Shown here piece by piece: positions 48,860 through 57,994 of a stretch of DNA of 64,000 nucleotides. The stretch covers positions 496,001 through 560,000 of the forward strand of contig NC_026742.1 of assembly GCF_000210295.1 (NCBI RefSeq). Direction: 5' to 3'. Below the pieces are notes generated by a model. The model worked only from the letters and a program-made list of their open reading frames with translations. It was not told the DNA's origin and made no database searches. The position numbers were made by a program, and so were the translations under genes. This DNA is from Trypanosoma brucei gambiense DAL972. Taxonomy: Eukaryota; Euglenozoa; Kinetoplastea; Trypanosomatida; Trypanosomatidae. Every line of letters begins with the position of its first letter. Positions within the stretch are counted from its first letter, which is position 1.

Positions 48860-49821
48860 TTCTTGAAGCTCCGACTAGTCACGTTCCTCCTAAAATTTAC
48901 TGTTTCGTTTTTTAAATCTATTTTATTTATTTATTTTTGTAGGTGCCAATTTTTATTCAATTGCATATCGTTGTGACGAATGCGATATATATATATATAT
49001 ATATTTCTCTTTCTCCCCTGTAAAAGACCGGCATGACATGACCGCAAGTAACGAGATGACAGTTGTGGTGTCATCATTTGTTACAACGAACGAGGGGAGC
49101 CACATATAAGTCTTTTTCCCCTTGAACCTTCTCCGTGATGTAAAGTGTTGATGTGCAACACAGTAAAGGAGGACTGGTGTTGGGGTTGAGGGTACCGAGG
49201 CAGTTATTTTTTTCTTTTATATATATATATTTTACTTTTCTTCCGTTGTTTACCTAATGCGTTTATGGGGTGTACACTCTGTCTCCAACAACATTACTAA
49301 TATTATCACCGTCATTATTATCTCGCTTTCAATATTTCCTCTGTATTTTATTTGCTTTCCAGTAACTTACCTCAGTTGCATGTGGGCTCCGTCACGTAGC
49401 CGAGGATAGTCACAAGGAGGCGTGCCTTCCTTCCTTTTTCCTTTTTTCCTTTTTTTTTTTTTCGTAATGTGCGCGTGTGTGTCTCTCTATGTTCCCTTTC
49501 CCTTTCGCCTTCAGGCTGTGAATATATGATAACGCGCTCCAAGCTGTCTTGGGATTGGAGAGGAGCAGTGGTGTCGTGTGTGACTGTATTGGCGGTAGAG
49601 AAGTGTTAAGAGCGGTATTCTCTGAACCTCTTCAGGCGCCATAGTGTAGACATGAAGACATCTAATTCCTTTCTTCTGGACTACACCTGAGGTAGTCGCT
49701 TCCATTATAAGCGTATGCCTGCAACCATGTAGTACCACTTCGCCCTCTCCTTCGTTCTTACCTTTTTTTTCCTCTCTCTAATTTGCCACTATACATTTAA
49801 CAGATAACCCCATTAAACAAT
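48860..49821 (+). other. Intergenic region
   Basis: Repeat-rich spacer with (AT)n at about 48985-49004 and 49218-49231 and T homopolymers near 49448-49463. No gene seen on either strand. Confidence 0.6.
49742..49803 (+). promoter_or_regulatory. Predicted trans-splice acceptor for the RNA-binding protein gene
   Basis: Strong C/T tract (gccctctccttcgttcttac then ctttttttt and cctctctct) ending at AG 49802-49803. The start codon follows 19 bases later, giving a very short leader. Confidence 0.55.
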
Positions 49822-52800
49822 ATGTATTTCCCGCATCACCAACATGAAAAAGAGCCCCGGGGTAGGTTCAATCTACAGGCATTGGATTGGCTTCCGGGTA
49901 TGGTACAAATGGCCACATTACCCCCTGCGCCCGTTGCCACGTACCCGCAACATTTCCCTTCCGTGCATTATAACAATATGACTGACGGCCCTGCAACTCT
50001 TCCTTGTTTCCCAGACTTATTTCGAGATTGGTTGCATGGTGGTGTGATGTTCCCTCCATTTCCTTTCGCTGGTGGGCCTTCTGATGGAGCTTATTACCCG
50101 ACGGGACCCCAGCACCCTCAATTATGTCCACAGAGTGCAGAAGGCTGGATGGAAGCTGAACAAAGTTACTACAAATACTTTCATCCGTTTTGGTGTGCAT
50201 ATCAACGGTTTTTGAGGGATTGTTATACACGACCTGTGACGAACGATTTATACTCTGCAGTTCCCACGAGTCACCAAACCCAACCACCAGCGGTGGCAAC
50301 AGCAGATATCGCCACGTTTACCCGTGAAGGGACCCCATGGACGCAAAATTGGGGGTGTGACGCCCAGCACAAAGAGAATACGGTTTCCAACAAGGGTGAC
50401 AGCTGCGTGAAGTTAGCAGCCCCCACACATCCCGGAGATGAGGTGTTACCTGGGGATTGCGAGACCACTGCAAGCGAGTGGAGGGAAATTTCGTCTCTTG
50501 CACTCTCCTCGTGCTTGTTGTGTGGCGACACGGGCCATCGTTACACCGCATGCCGCTTTTTTGACGGGAAGACATTATGCTTGGTACACATCGCCGACTC
50601 ATACATCTACGCGCTGCACCACAAGAACTGGGTTGAGAAGGCAACGTTGCTAGACGTGTGTTCCTTTGTCCACGTGGCCGTAGGCATCTTGCCAAAGAAC
50701 TTGTTGTTGTACATTGGCGATCACGTACTTGACGTTACATCTTACGAGACTGACGCTCGTTGCTGTGACTTGGATCTTCTTCCCGGTGCGGTGGTTGGTG
50801 TTGCCACTCGGCATGAGGCTGTCCCGGAGATGGAAAGCAAGGGACCTGCAGAACAATTCTCTGAGCCACGTGTTGAAGATCAATGTTTGAAGGTCTCGCC
50901 TATATCAAAGGCCTCGGCATCGTCTACCTCGCTCCACACATCGGAAACGCAGGAAGGGCTCCTTGGGCGCAACGAGAGCCGAGAGGGAGACAACAATAAG
51001 TCACCAGGTGTTGACGATATTGAAGCAGACAGAAGGAAGGCGGATGCAGTGAGGCAGTGGCAGAGTCCTGTTGCTGCGCCATATTTAGGCACTACAGATG
51101 GTGATTTAAACTCCACTCAAACATGGGCACAACAGCAAACTGCGAGCATCCCCACTTGTGACCGGCCAGAACCGCAAGGAGGGTTGGAAGGAAAGGCATG
51201 TGACGAAATAGAGAGTCACAATGACATTGTAGACTCCGCGCAAGGAGAAGAGGTAAGTGACGCTCCCGTGGAGAGTAACGGCAAGACAGAGAGCGATGGA
51301 CGCCGTCGCCGAACGGTTCACGTGAGGTTCATACCAGTGTCCATGGCATTTTCTGACATCCGGGCTCTTCTCTGGTCATGTGGAGAGGTCTACAAGGTCC
51401 GACTTGTGAAGCCAAAAACGACCCCGAACCCTGATAAGATGTTTTATGTTTGTTTCGTTGAGTACGCTGAGGAGCAGGCAGCCCTGAAAATGTTGGAGAT
51501 GCATGGTCACCGTATCGCCGCATCTTTTCACCTCGCGGTAGAAATCAGCAAACACGCCATTCTTGGGGGCTATGTGACAGACCGTGACGTGGGTACTGGT
51601 AAACCCTGCACATTTGGGCTAACTGACACTGAGCGCTGGGCTATAGAGCAGCGCCACAAACGTCCCGGAGCTGGTTCTGCTGGTAACGGTAACGGTGAAT
51701 GTGCTGAGGAAGGGGGCTATGAAGGCGAAGGAAAAGGAGGAAGGCGGTGTCGTCGCGGTGGCCGAAAACATCGAGGTAGAGCTCGCCAATCTACCCCTAC
51801 TTCAGGGGAAACTCCCAATGGTTTGGGTGAGGCGGGGAAACAATGTACCGGCGGACCCTATTCACTGCAAATCGTTGCTGAAGACTCGAAACGGAAGAGC
51901 TGTCGCGGCAGCCACCGCATTACCGATGCGAAAAGTGGAAATGGAACTACCGGTGCGGTGGGTGAGTTACCACAAACCACGCTGGCAAACTCTGATTTAA
52001 GCACTAAACCAATACAGCCTACGGTGTCAACGCCCCGTGAGGTGGTGGGGCATATCTCAGTGACTGCGGAGGAAAGTAAGCTTCTCGACCATCTCCGCAA
52101 CGCTTCCATATCGTACCTCCGGTGCCCTTCCAAACGAAGCTTTTACGAGGTACTCACTGTGCTTGAAGACGTTAAGTTGTGTTCCCCTTCCCCTCTGTGC
52201 TGCCTCCACCTCACCAAAGCTGAGGTGGCGCTGCTTTTCCTTCACAGGTCTTCGGGGTTTGTGGAAGCGGCCGCAACGGCTGCCAACGGAGCGGTGCGCG
52301 CAGGGGAGGAACTGTCGCATCTGATGGCGAGAGATGCGAGCAGCCAAGACCACATCGGTGCTTCGTGGAGTTCCTTCTTCACCGCATCTCATCCATCCCT
52401 CTGTGGCCACTGGAAAAATTGGCGAGACATGGTGTACGGTGATGAAGAGGAAAGTGGTGAGGGATCGCGAAATACCAAGTCAGATGGAGGCACAGCAACC
52501 GCATCATATCCGCGAGTCGGCAGAGTGTTGTGTTTCGTTGAGAGCCTCCTCCACATTGCGTTGTTGTGTGACAGCCTCTTAATGCATGAGCTGGAGAAGG
52601 ACTGCGAAGGGAAATTTGTCATGCGAAACATTGATGCAGATTCACCAGGGGTCGGAAAAGTTATGTGGAAACTTGTTTGTTGTATCCGTCGCCTTCTCCA
52701 GAGGCTCCGAGCATTTGCTACAGAAAGTGATGGAAGCGGGCGGGAGGATCGGACAGTTTTGTCACCGCGGTGGCTCACCACTGTTGCCCGCGTTTTGGTG

Positions 52801-52917
52801 CTTCTTCCTTCAGAAGCTGAGTGGCACGTGGGAAGCCTACTTGACGCATTTGTTCCTTGCGCGTCGGACTTGCCGGTCGCAATTTTGGAAGATTTAGCGG
52901 GTATTCGGTTGTTCTAA
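49822..52917 (+). CDS. RNA-binding protein with CCHC zinc knuckle and RRM
   Basis: 1031 residues. A zinc knuckle of the type C-X2-C-X4-H-X4-C is at Cys231, Cys234, His239, Cys244 (SCLLCGDTGHRYTACRFF). One RRM lies at about 497-575, with RNP2-like VHVRFIPVSM and RNP1-like KMFYVCFVEYAEEQAA, followed by a helix and KHAILGG. The first ~180 residues are rich in Pro, Tyr, His and aromatic pairs, like a disordered RNA-granule segment. Around 630-660 is a Gly/Arg/Lys-rich stretch (GEGKGGRRCRRGGRKHRGRAR). The C-terminal ~300 residues are helical with no recognised domain. Probably a post-transcriptional regulator, the main level of control in trypanosomes; target and location unknown. Confidence 0.82.
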   Translation: MYFPHHQHEKEPRGRFNLQALDWLPGMVQMATLPPAPVATYPQHFPSVHYNNMTDGPATLPCFPDLFRDWLHGGVMFPPFPFAGGPSDGAYYPTGPQHPQLCPQSAEGWMEAEQSYYKYFHPFWCAYQRFLRDCYTRPVTNDLYSAVPTSHQTQPPAVATADIATFTREGTPWTQNWGCDAQHKENTVSNKGDSCVKLAAPTHPGDEVLPGDCETTASEWREISSLALSSCLLCGDTGHRYTACRFFDGKTLCLVHIADSYIYALHHKNWVEKATLLDVCSFVHVAVGILPKNLLLYIGDHVLDVTSYETDARCCDLDLLPGAVVGVATRHEAVPEMESKGPAEQFSEPRVEDQCLKVSPISKASASSTSLHTSETQEGLLGRNESREGDNNKSPGVDDIEADRRKADAVRQWQSPVAAPYLGTTDGDLNSTQTWAQQQTASIPTCDRPEPQGGLEGKACDEIESHNDIVDSAQGEEVSDAPVESNGKTESDGRRRRTVHVRFIPVSMAFSDIRALLWSCGEVYKVRLVKPKTTPNPDKMFYVCFVEYAEEQAALKMLEMHGHRIAASFHLAVEISKHAILGGYVTDRDVGTGKPCTFGLTDTERWAIEQRHKRPGAGSAGNGNGECAEEGGYEGEGKGGRRCRRGGRKHRGRARQSTPTSGETPNGLGEAGKQCTGGPYSLQIVAEDSKRKSCRGSHRITDAKSGNGTTGAVGELPQTTLANSDLSTKPIQPTVSTPREVVGHISVTAEESKLLDHLRNASISYLRCPSKRSFYEVLTVLEDVKLCSPSPLCCLHLTKAEVALLFLHRSSGFVEAAATAANGAVRAGEELSHLMARDASSQDHIGASWSSFFTASHPSLCGHWKNWRDMVYGDEEESGEGSRNTKSDGGTATASYPRVGRVLCFVESLLHIALLCDSLLMHELEKDCEGKFVMRNIDADSPGVGKVMWKLVCCIRRLLQRLRAFATESDGSGREDRTVLSPRWLTTVARVLVLLPSEAEWHVGSLLDAFVPCASDLPVAILEDLAGIRLF

Positions 52918-53801
52918 CCTGGCACGTCTCTTCTATGCTCCCCCCTCATCTGTTATTCATTCACGCGCTAGTGATCAATTGCGCATCTCACCTTCTTATC
53001 ACTTTATGACTACCAGTGACACACGACTTTTGACTTTTTTGCAGGAATCGGGTAAACGCTTTGGTCGGATTGCGTAGTCTCCGTTCCGCTTGACAGAGCC
53101 TTAGATGAGGAGCGGGACAGAAAACAGAAATGGAAGATAAGACAGATAAAGCTTCTCAAGTTGAAGCACGGGATTATTTTATTTTATTTTTTTAAATCCA
53201 CTTATTATGATTGTTATTTATTTTTGTTTTTCGCTTTGACTTTCACCCTGCACCAATTGCCCCCTTCCGTTGTTTATCCGAACGATGGGTTTCATGGGAC
53301 TATTTTGCATCTATTTATTTATTTTTTGATTCCCTCTCTCGTTTATGACACATTTTTTTTCTTTATTTAGCCCCTACCCCGAGCATTCTCTCTATTTAAT
53401 TTCTGCTTTCAAACTTTTGGTTTCAGTAAACGTAACATCATTATGGTGGACGCTATTTGATTTGTTTCAACTGCGTCCTATCCTCTCCTCTCCCAATTTT
53501 TATTTTTTATATGTTTTAAAGATATTACGTCCTTACTTATTTTTGTTCCTTTTATTTGTTTCTTTGCTTTAACCCGAAGCACAAACAGCTCTGCGTAAAT
53601 GACGCTTTGGCTGTCGTCACTTGCAGAAAGCAGTAACGACGTCAAACGTGCGGGTTGGCAAGCAGAAAAGGATTTTTCGACCTCCAGAAGGCGAAGTGCC
53701 CGCAACAATACGAAGCTGTCTCATTCATTTTTTCTTTGGGTTTTATTAATTGGGTGCCTCACCTGGTATCCCCTTTCTGCAACATATACAGGTGAATATA
53801 A

Positions 53802-53804
53802 AGA

Positions 53805-53835
<31 letters not shown>

Positions 53836-53853
53836 ATATATATATATATATAT
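53802..53853. repeat. (AAAT)n followed by (TA)n
   Basis: About nine tetranucleotide units run directly into an AT dinucleotide repeat. Confidence 0.9.
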
Positions 53854-53908
53854 TACATCTCCGATTATTACCTGTCACTAAACGCTATTTGGGGTTTCGT
53901 GTGCGCTT

Positions 53909-53977
53909 CGACACCCTTACCGTCGTCGTTCTCATCTTCGTTATCTTCCTATCCCCCTCTCTCTGGTGCTAACAAAG
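53909..53977 (+). promoter_or_regulatory. Predicted trans-splice acceptor for the gene at 54109
   Basis: C/T-rich tract (cttaccgtcgtcgttctcat through tatccccctctctctggtgc) ending at AG 53976-53977. The next 131 bases have no ATG before 54109. Confidence 0.5.
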
Positions 53978-54108
53978 TTGTAGTGCGCAGGAATTGTTGG
54001 CGTTGCCTATTTGCCTTCGTGTATCCCTGTGGGAGCATCCGTCCCCCCAGGGTGCTTTAAAGGGACTTCCATAGGCCTCCTCCATTTCCCTCAGCAGTCC
54101 ACAGACCG

Positions 54109-54768
54109 ATGACGGATTATGAGGAATTGCGGCAGAGGTTGTGGAGGGACATTGGGAAGAGTGCAAGAAGAAGGTCGGGGCGGATATCTCGGAGCTGTGG
54201 CCCCAGTTCCACAGTCACATCTCGTCCACCGCAGTCTACTGAAATGTCCCTCCGGTCTCTATGCAAAGGGGCCAGCCCTCGTCGATGTTCCTCCGGGAGA
54301 ATTTCTTCAGCGTATGATCCACTCAGTGGGTCGCGAGGCAGAGAAGTGGAATATGACAGCTGCTTAGTGCATGCCTTACTGAGCTTGGTGGAGGAAATGG
54401 ATGAAAAGAGTTCCTGTAGGTCGTCAAGTAGCTCCAAACGGAGGGCATCCCCTCTTCGGTCAGGAGCTAGAGACAGACAGGCTACGAGAACGGGAATATT
54501 GCCATCAGGCATCAACGCTCCCCCACGCACGAGGTTCGGAAGCACGTATGATAGAGGCAGGAGATCACGTACTCGGGAGATGACATCACGTCACAGGACT
54601 CATGTTGATTGTGAACACGGAATGGATCCAAGGAAGCTAGCGGAAGCATTTTACGTCAACAACACCAGTTGGAAACTAGCAGAAGCAGTGTACTTGCACT
54701 TCGTGGCTGAAACAAACAAACAACAACTTCCAGGCATCTGTCATGAGCAACGCGGACGGCGGGGGTAG
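54109..54768 (+). CDS. Basic Ser/Arg-rich protein, 219 residues, unrecognised
   Basis: No family recognised. The start is the first ATG after the predicted acceptor. Residues 1-17 (MTDYEELRQRLWRDIGK) look like a folded acidic/basic helix; most of the rest is Arg/Ser-rich (RRRSGRISRSC, SSSSSKRRASPLRS), then a C-terminal part with a repeated motif, KLAEAFYVNNTSW followed by KLAEAVYLHF (about 180-203). The two other frames of the same strand also contain protein-like stretches (for example VDVPPGEFLQRMIHSVGREA near 54283-54342 and ECKKKVGADISELWPQFHSH near 54162-54221), so the reading frame may have been disrupted, or composition may produce this by chance. Treat as a probable gene with doubt about integrity. 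Confidence 0.5.
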   Translation: MTDYEELRQRLWRDIGKSARRRSGRISRSCGPSSTVTSRPPQSTEMSLRSLCKGASPRRCSSGRISSAYDPLSGSRGREVEYDSCLVHALLSLVEEMDEKSSCRSSSSSKRRASPLRSGARDRQATRTGILPSGINAPPRTRFGSTYDRGRRSRTREMTSRHRTHVDCEHGMDPRKLAEAFYVNNTSWKLAEAVYLHFVAETNKQQLPGICHEQRGRRG

Positions 54769-56172
54769 TGAACCGGTGGCATTACGCCAAGTACGTTTTA
54801 CTTATGCGTGTGTGTGTGTGTGTGTGTATGTGTGGGACAAAATCTCACTTCGCTCTTCTTTCAAATGCTGTATGTAACAAATGTTTGTACAGTGTCTGTT
54901 CGCATTATCATGCGTTGTTCTCAGCGTGTTTCCCTTTGTTTTCTTTATCTTGAACATGTTTATTTTTCCTTTTCAACGTTTGAGACCTGTGAGAGCCGCA
55001 AATGGTTGGAGGGGCATGTTTGTGTGTATTTACACTTTTGGTTGTCTTGTTTATGCTTACCGAGAGGTTTATGAGTCCTTCTGCAAGTTGATGATCGGGG
55101 GTTCTGCTTTTCCCCATAATACCGTTTGCAGTGGATTCTTTAATCAAAACTGATCGGTGGGTTTCTTGTCTTAGTCAACTAATTCAATGTCCTTTTTTTT
55201 TGTTATTTTTACTGTATGTGCGTTATTATGTTTTTTCTTCGACTTGTGTACATTTACGAGTTCAGTATTGTTGTTACCATCATTTATTTTGTCTTAATTG
55301 CCTTGCTGGTGTTTTACTTATTTCTCCGGAGGAAGGGGAGTGGGACGGGAGGTGTTCGTAGGCTTCTCAGCGCAAACGGAGACGCAATTTGTGGGGTTTG
55401 AAGGGAGGTGTGTGTGTGGGGGGGAGAGTATATGTATACATATATATATATAGAAAACAAACTTCTCTCTTCTGTTAGAGGCAGTGCCCCTTCTTCGTCC
55501 CTTCGGGATAAGAGCAGCGTGTGCAATAATGACATCTTGTTGTATCCGCGTGTGTGTCGAGGTGTGTGTGTTGAGGTGACGAAGAGTGAAGAAGAAAAGG
55601 AGGGGAAGTTTAGTTTGGTCGATGAAGTGTTGTGTGAGCACTCCTGATCCAAGTCAGTCGTGGGAAAGGAGCGAAGGGGCAGGGGGGGGGAGTTGTTTGA
55701 CATTTTACTTCTCCGTTGCCTTAAACGATATTCATAGTGGTAGTAGCGTGCAGAGGAAGCTTCGCTGAGAGGAGCGACATCGCCACGCGTATACTGCGTT
55801 CATATTGCCGTGGTGAAACCGTGAAAGAGTCGACCGGAAGGTGTAAGAGAAGGATAGGGTGCCGGTCGTATTTGGAACTTATATGGGGCCCCACATATCT
55901 TTTTTTGGTTGTGGTGGCTATGTCAAAAATTCGGGAAAGCTCTTTCTATTCTACGAGTTTTTCATTTCTACTCCTTTTTTTGTTCCTAACGTCAAGGTCC
56001 TATCGAAGTGGAAGTGGTTGAGCGGTCGATGCGTTGCCATAATCGTTGGGTTTGGTGCTAATTGGATTTACAAAGGGTAGTGAGGAAATAAGGCGTGCCG
56101 GTGCAGTGCGTTAAGGTAAGAAAATACACACCGAGTTTGGGTGCGGGTGTGTAGGGAAGTAAGAGGGTGGTG
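54769..56172 (+). other. Intergenic region before UBA3
   Basis: 1.4 kb holding a TG microsatellite at 54807-54834, T-rich UTR, an AT run near 55437-55452 and an A/G-rich section. Several short frames (55131-55361, 55737-56021) are hydrophobic or repeat-derived. No credible gene. Confidence 0.6.
55941..55996 (+). promoter_or_regulatory. Possible trans-splice acceptor for UBA3
   Basis: T/C-rich tract ending in gttcctaacgtcaAG (AG 55995-55996). If used, the leader contains an upstream ATG at 56029 opening a 10-codon frame that stops before the gene. Weaker candidate than most. Confidence 0.35.
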
Positions 56173-57606
56173 ATGTCATGCAATCCGCTGCGGACCGCAT
56201 TTACATTGCAAAATCCCGGACTACAGCGGGTTGTGCAGCGCGCGCCCCCAATCTTTGCCAACGGTTACAGCTCCGATAGCATCACATGGGATAGTGTGCG
56301 TGTGTTGCTCGTAGGGGCTGGTGGTATCGGTTGCGAGGTTCTGCATTCCCTGGCGCTCAGTGGATTTGCCGATATTACAGTTATTGACATGGATACCGTC
56401 GAGCTTTCCAACCTTAGTCGGCAGTTCCTCTTCCGGGAGGTAGACATCGGGCGCAGTAAAGCCGAAGTTGCTGCCGCTGCTGTGGAGTGCCGTTGCCCTG
56501 GTGTACGAGTGCGGGCACTTTTCGGGCGTATCGAAGATCAAAGTGATGAGTTTTACCGCCAATTTCACGCTGTCATTCTGGCGGTAGACTCTGTCGCGGC
56601 TCGCCGATGGGTGAATCAAAAAGTAGCTGAAGTTGCCGAATGGGAAACTTTTGATATGGTTGACGGTGGTTGTTACGAAAATATAGCAGCTCGTCCTATC
56701 GCCCGGAGAATGCGGCGAATTGCGTATGCTATGCCGCTAATCGATACTGGTACAGAGGGTTATGAAGGCTGCTGTCGGGTAGTACTGCTGCGGTCCGTCA
56801 ACCCCACGCCATGTATAGAGTGTGACCTTTCCTTGTATCCAAGCCGCCGTACTGTACCGCTTTGCACTCTAGAGAATATCCCTCGACTCCCTGAACACTG
56901 CGTGTTGTACGTCAAGTTCAAACTGTGGGAGGAACTGAGGCCACATGAATCCCCTGATGCTGACAATCCAGAGCACATTGCTTGGATGACCGTTATGGCA
57001 CAGAGGAGAAAAGAAGCATTCGGAATTGAAGGACCAGATATCGATGATGCCTTTACCCTGGGGGTGGTGAAAAATGTCGTGCCCGCCGTTGGATTCACCA
57101 ACGCGCTTGTTGCGGCGCAAGCGGTGTTAGAGCTCGTGAAGCTTCTGACTGGTGTAGCCTTCCCGGTTCAATGCTTTTCATACTACAATGGTTCGACAAA
57201 ATGTGGCCTCACGTCGTACGTAACCGACCTTATCCCTAATCCTACTTGCTCTGTTTGTGGGCCTCGACCTTTGCTCATTTTAAGTGCTGAAATGACACCG
57301 CTGAACGTCCTGCTCGCCATCAAAACGCAAGTTGGGATGCCCCCGTCTGTTGAAGATATCAGTCACCTCGACGTAACCCTCCGTGTGCGATTCGCAGCTG
57401 GCGAGGTTTACCTCATGTACAAATCCAATAACCCATTGAGGACTAATGTGGTGGCTACTACGATTGAGGAAGCGTTTGCCACATCAGGGTACGCGGCCGC
57501 ATTTGTGGAATGGTGCAACTCAGACGCAGTGGTGTTTACCCTTGAGTGTAGTGGGGCTGATATACACATCTCGTGCGACGCAACAATGTCGAAGAGAACT
57601 TTTTAA
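56173..57606 (+). CDS. UBA3: NEDD8-activating enzyme E1 catalytic subunit UBA3
   Basis: Adenylates NEDD8 together with an APPBP1/ULA1-type partner and passes it to UBC12, for cullin neddylation. 477 residues from the ATG at 56173. The nucleotide loop VLLVGAGGIGCEVLHSLALS starts at about Val44, with Gly48 opening GAGGIG; IDMDTVELSNLSRQFLF follows at about 73. The catalytic cysteine is Cys231 in TVPLCTLENIPRLPEHC, whose PRLPEHC continuation is characteristic of UBA3 rather than UBA2 or SAE. Zinc cysteines are visible as CIEC (about 215) and CSVC (about 359). PEHIAWM (about 268) also matches UBA3. The C-terminal ~95 residues would be the ubiquitin-fold domain that recruits UBC12. Confidence 0.92.
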   Translation: MSCNPLRTAFTLQNPGLQRVVQRAPPIFANGYSSDSITWDSVRVLLVGAGGIGCEVLHSLALSGFADITVIDMDTVELSNLSRQFLFREVDIGRSKAEVAAAAVECRCPGVRVRALFGRIEDQSDEFYRQFHAVILAVDSVAARRWVNQKVAEVAEWETFDMVDGGCYENIAARPIARRMRRIAYAMPLIDTGTEGYEGCCRVVLLRSVNPTPCIECDLSLYPSRRTVPLCTLENIPRLPEHCVLYVKFKLWEELRPHESPDADNPEHIAWMTVMAQRRKEAFGIEGPDIDDAFTLGVVKNVVPAVGFTNALVAAQAVLELVKLLTGVAFPVQCFSYYNGSTKCGLTSYVTDLIPNPTCSVCGPRPLLILSAEMTPLNVLLAIKTQVGMPPSVEDISHLDVTLRVRFAAGEVYLMYKSNNPLRTNVVATTIEEAFATSGYAAAFVEWCNSDAVVFTLECSGADIHISCDATMSKRTF

Positions 57607-57994
57607 TTTGAGCATGCACTTGTGTGCAAACGCCAAAGTCGTTCGCCTTCAGAAAGAAAAAAGTGACTGAATTGCGGATGAGTTCCCTTCGCGGATGTCA
57701 GCTGCCCGATGCGAGGCACGCAGAGGCTCACGTCCGACGTAGACGTAGGACCTCACGGTGTTATTTTGCTCCGCCAAGTTGCGCCAGCAAACGTTTTTTT
57801 CTTTTTTTTCGAGGGGGGGGGTGGTGTTTGTCTCCTGTTTTGCGTCCTTTTTCCCGTTGGGCGAAGTTGTGTCTCGCTGATATATGTGTAGTGTGTATCC
57901 CCCTAAACTTTTATTTTCTGCCTACGCCTCAACCGTGGCTGTGCACAGGGACGCGGGTCGGAGAACGACCATTTAGGGAAAAGTGAAGGTAAAA
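57607..57994 (+). other. Intergenic region
   Basis: Short spacer with a T-run and a G9-type run near 57812-57821. The frame at 57624-57986 is composed of Cys/Arg/Phe-rich residues and overlaps splice signals; not supported as a gene. Confidence 0.55.
57897..57948 (+). promoter_or_regulatory. Predicted trans-splice acceptor for the gene at 57995
   Basis: atccccctaaacttttattt and following C/T-rich bases end in gtgcacAG (AG 57947-57948). The start codon at 57995 is the next ATG. Confidence 0.45.

Larger units (their letters stand above)
52918..54108 (+). other. Intergenic region
   Basis: T-rich 3' UTR followed by an (aaat)n tetranucleotide run at about 53802-53838 and (TA)n at 53837-53853. 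The 53599-53811 frame is short and ends in the repeat; not supported as a gene. Confidence 0.6.

Noticed and set aside
57624..57986. 120-codon frame between UBA3 and the large mitochondrial protein
   Set aside because: It spans a T-run, a G-run and the predicted splice acceptor, and has no coding composition.
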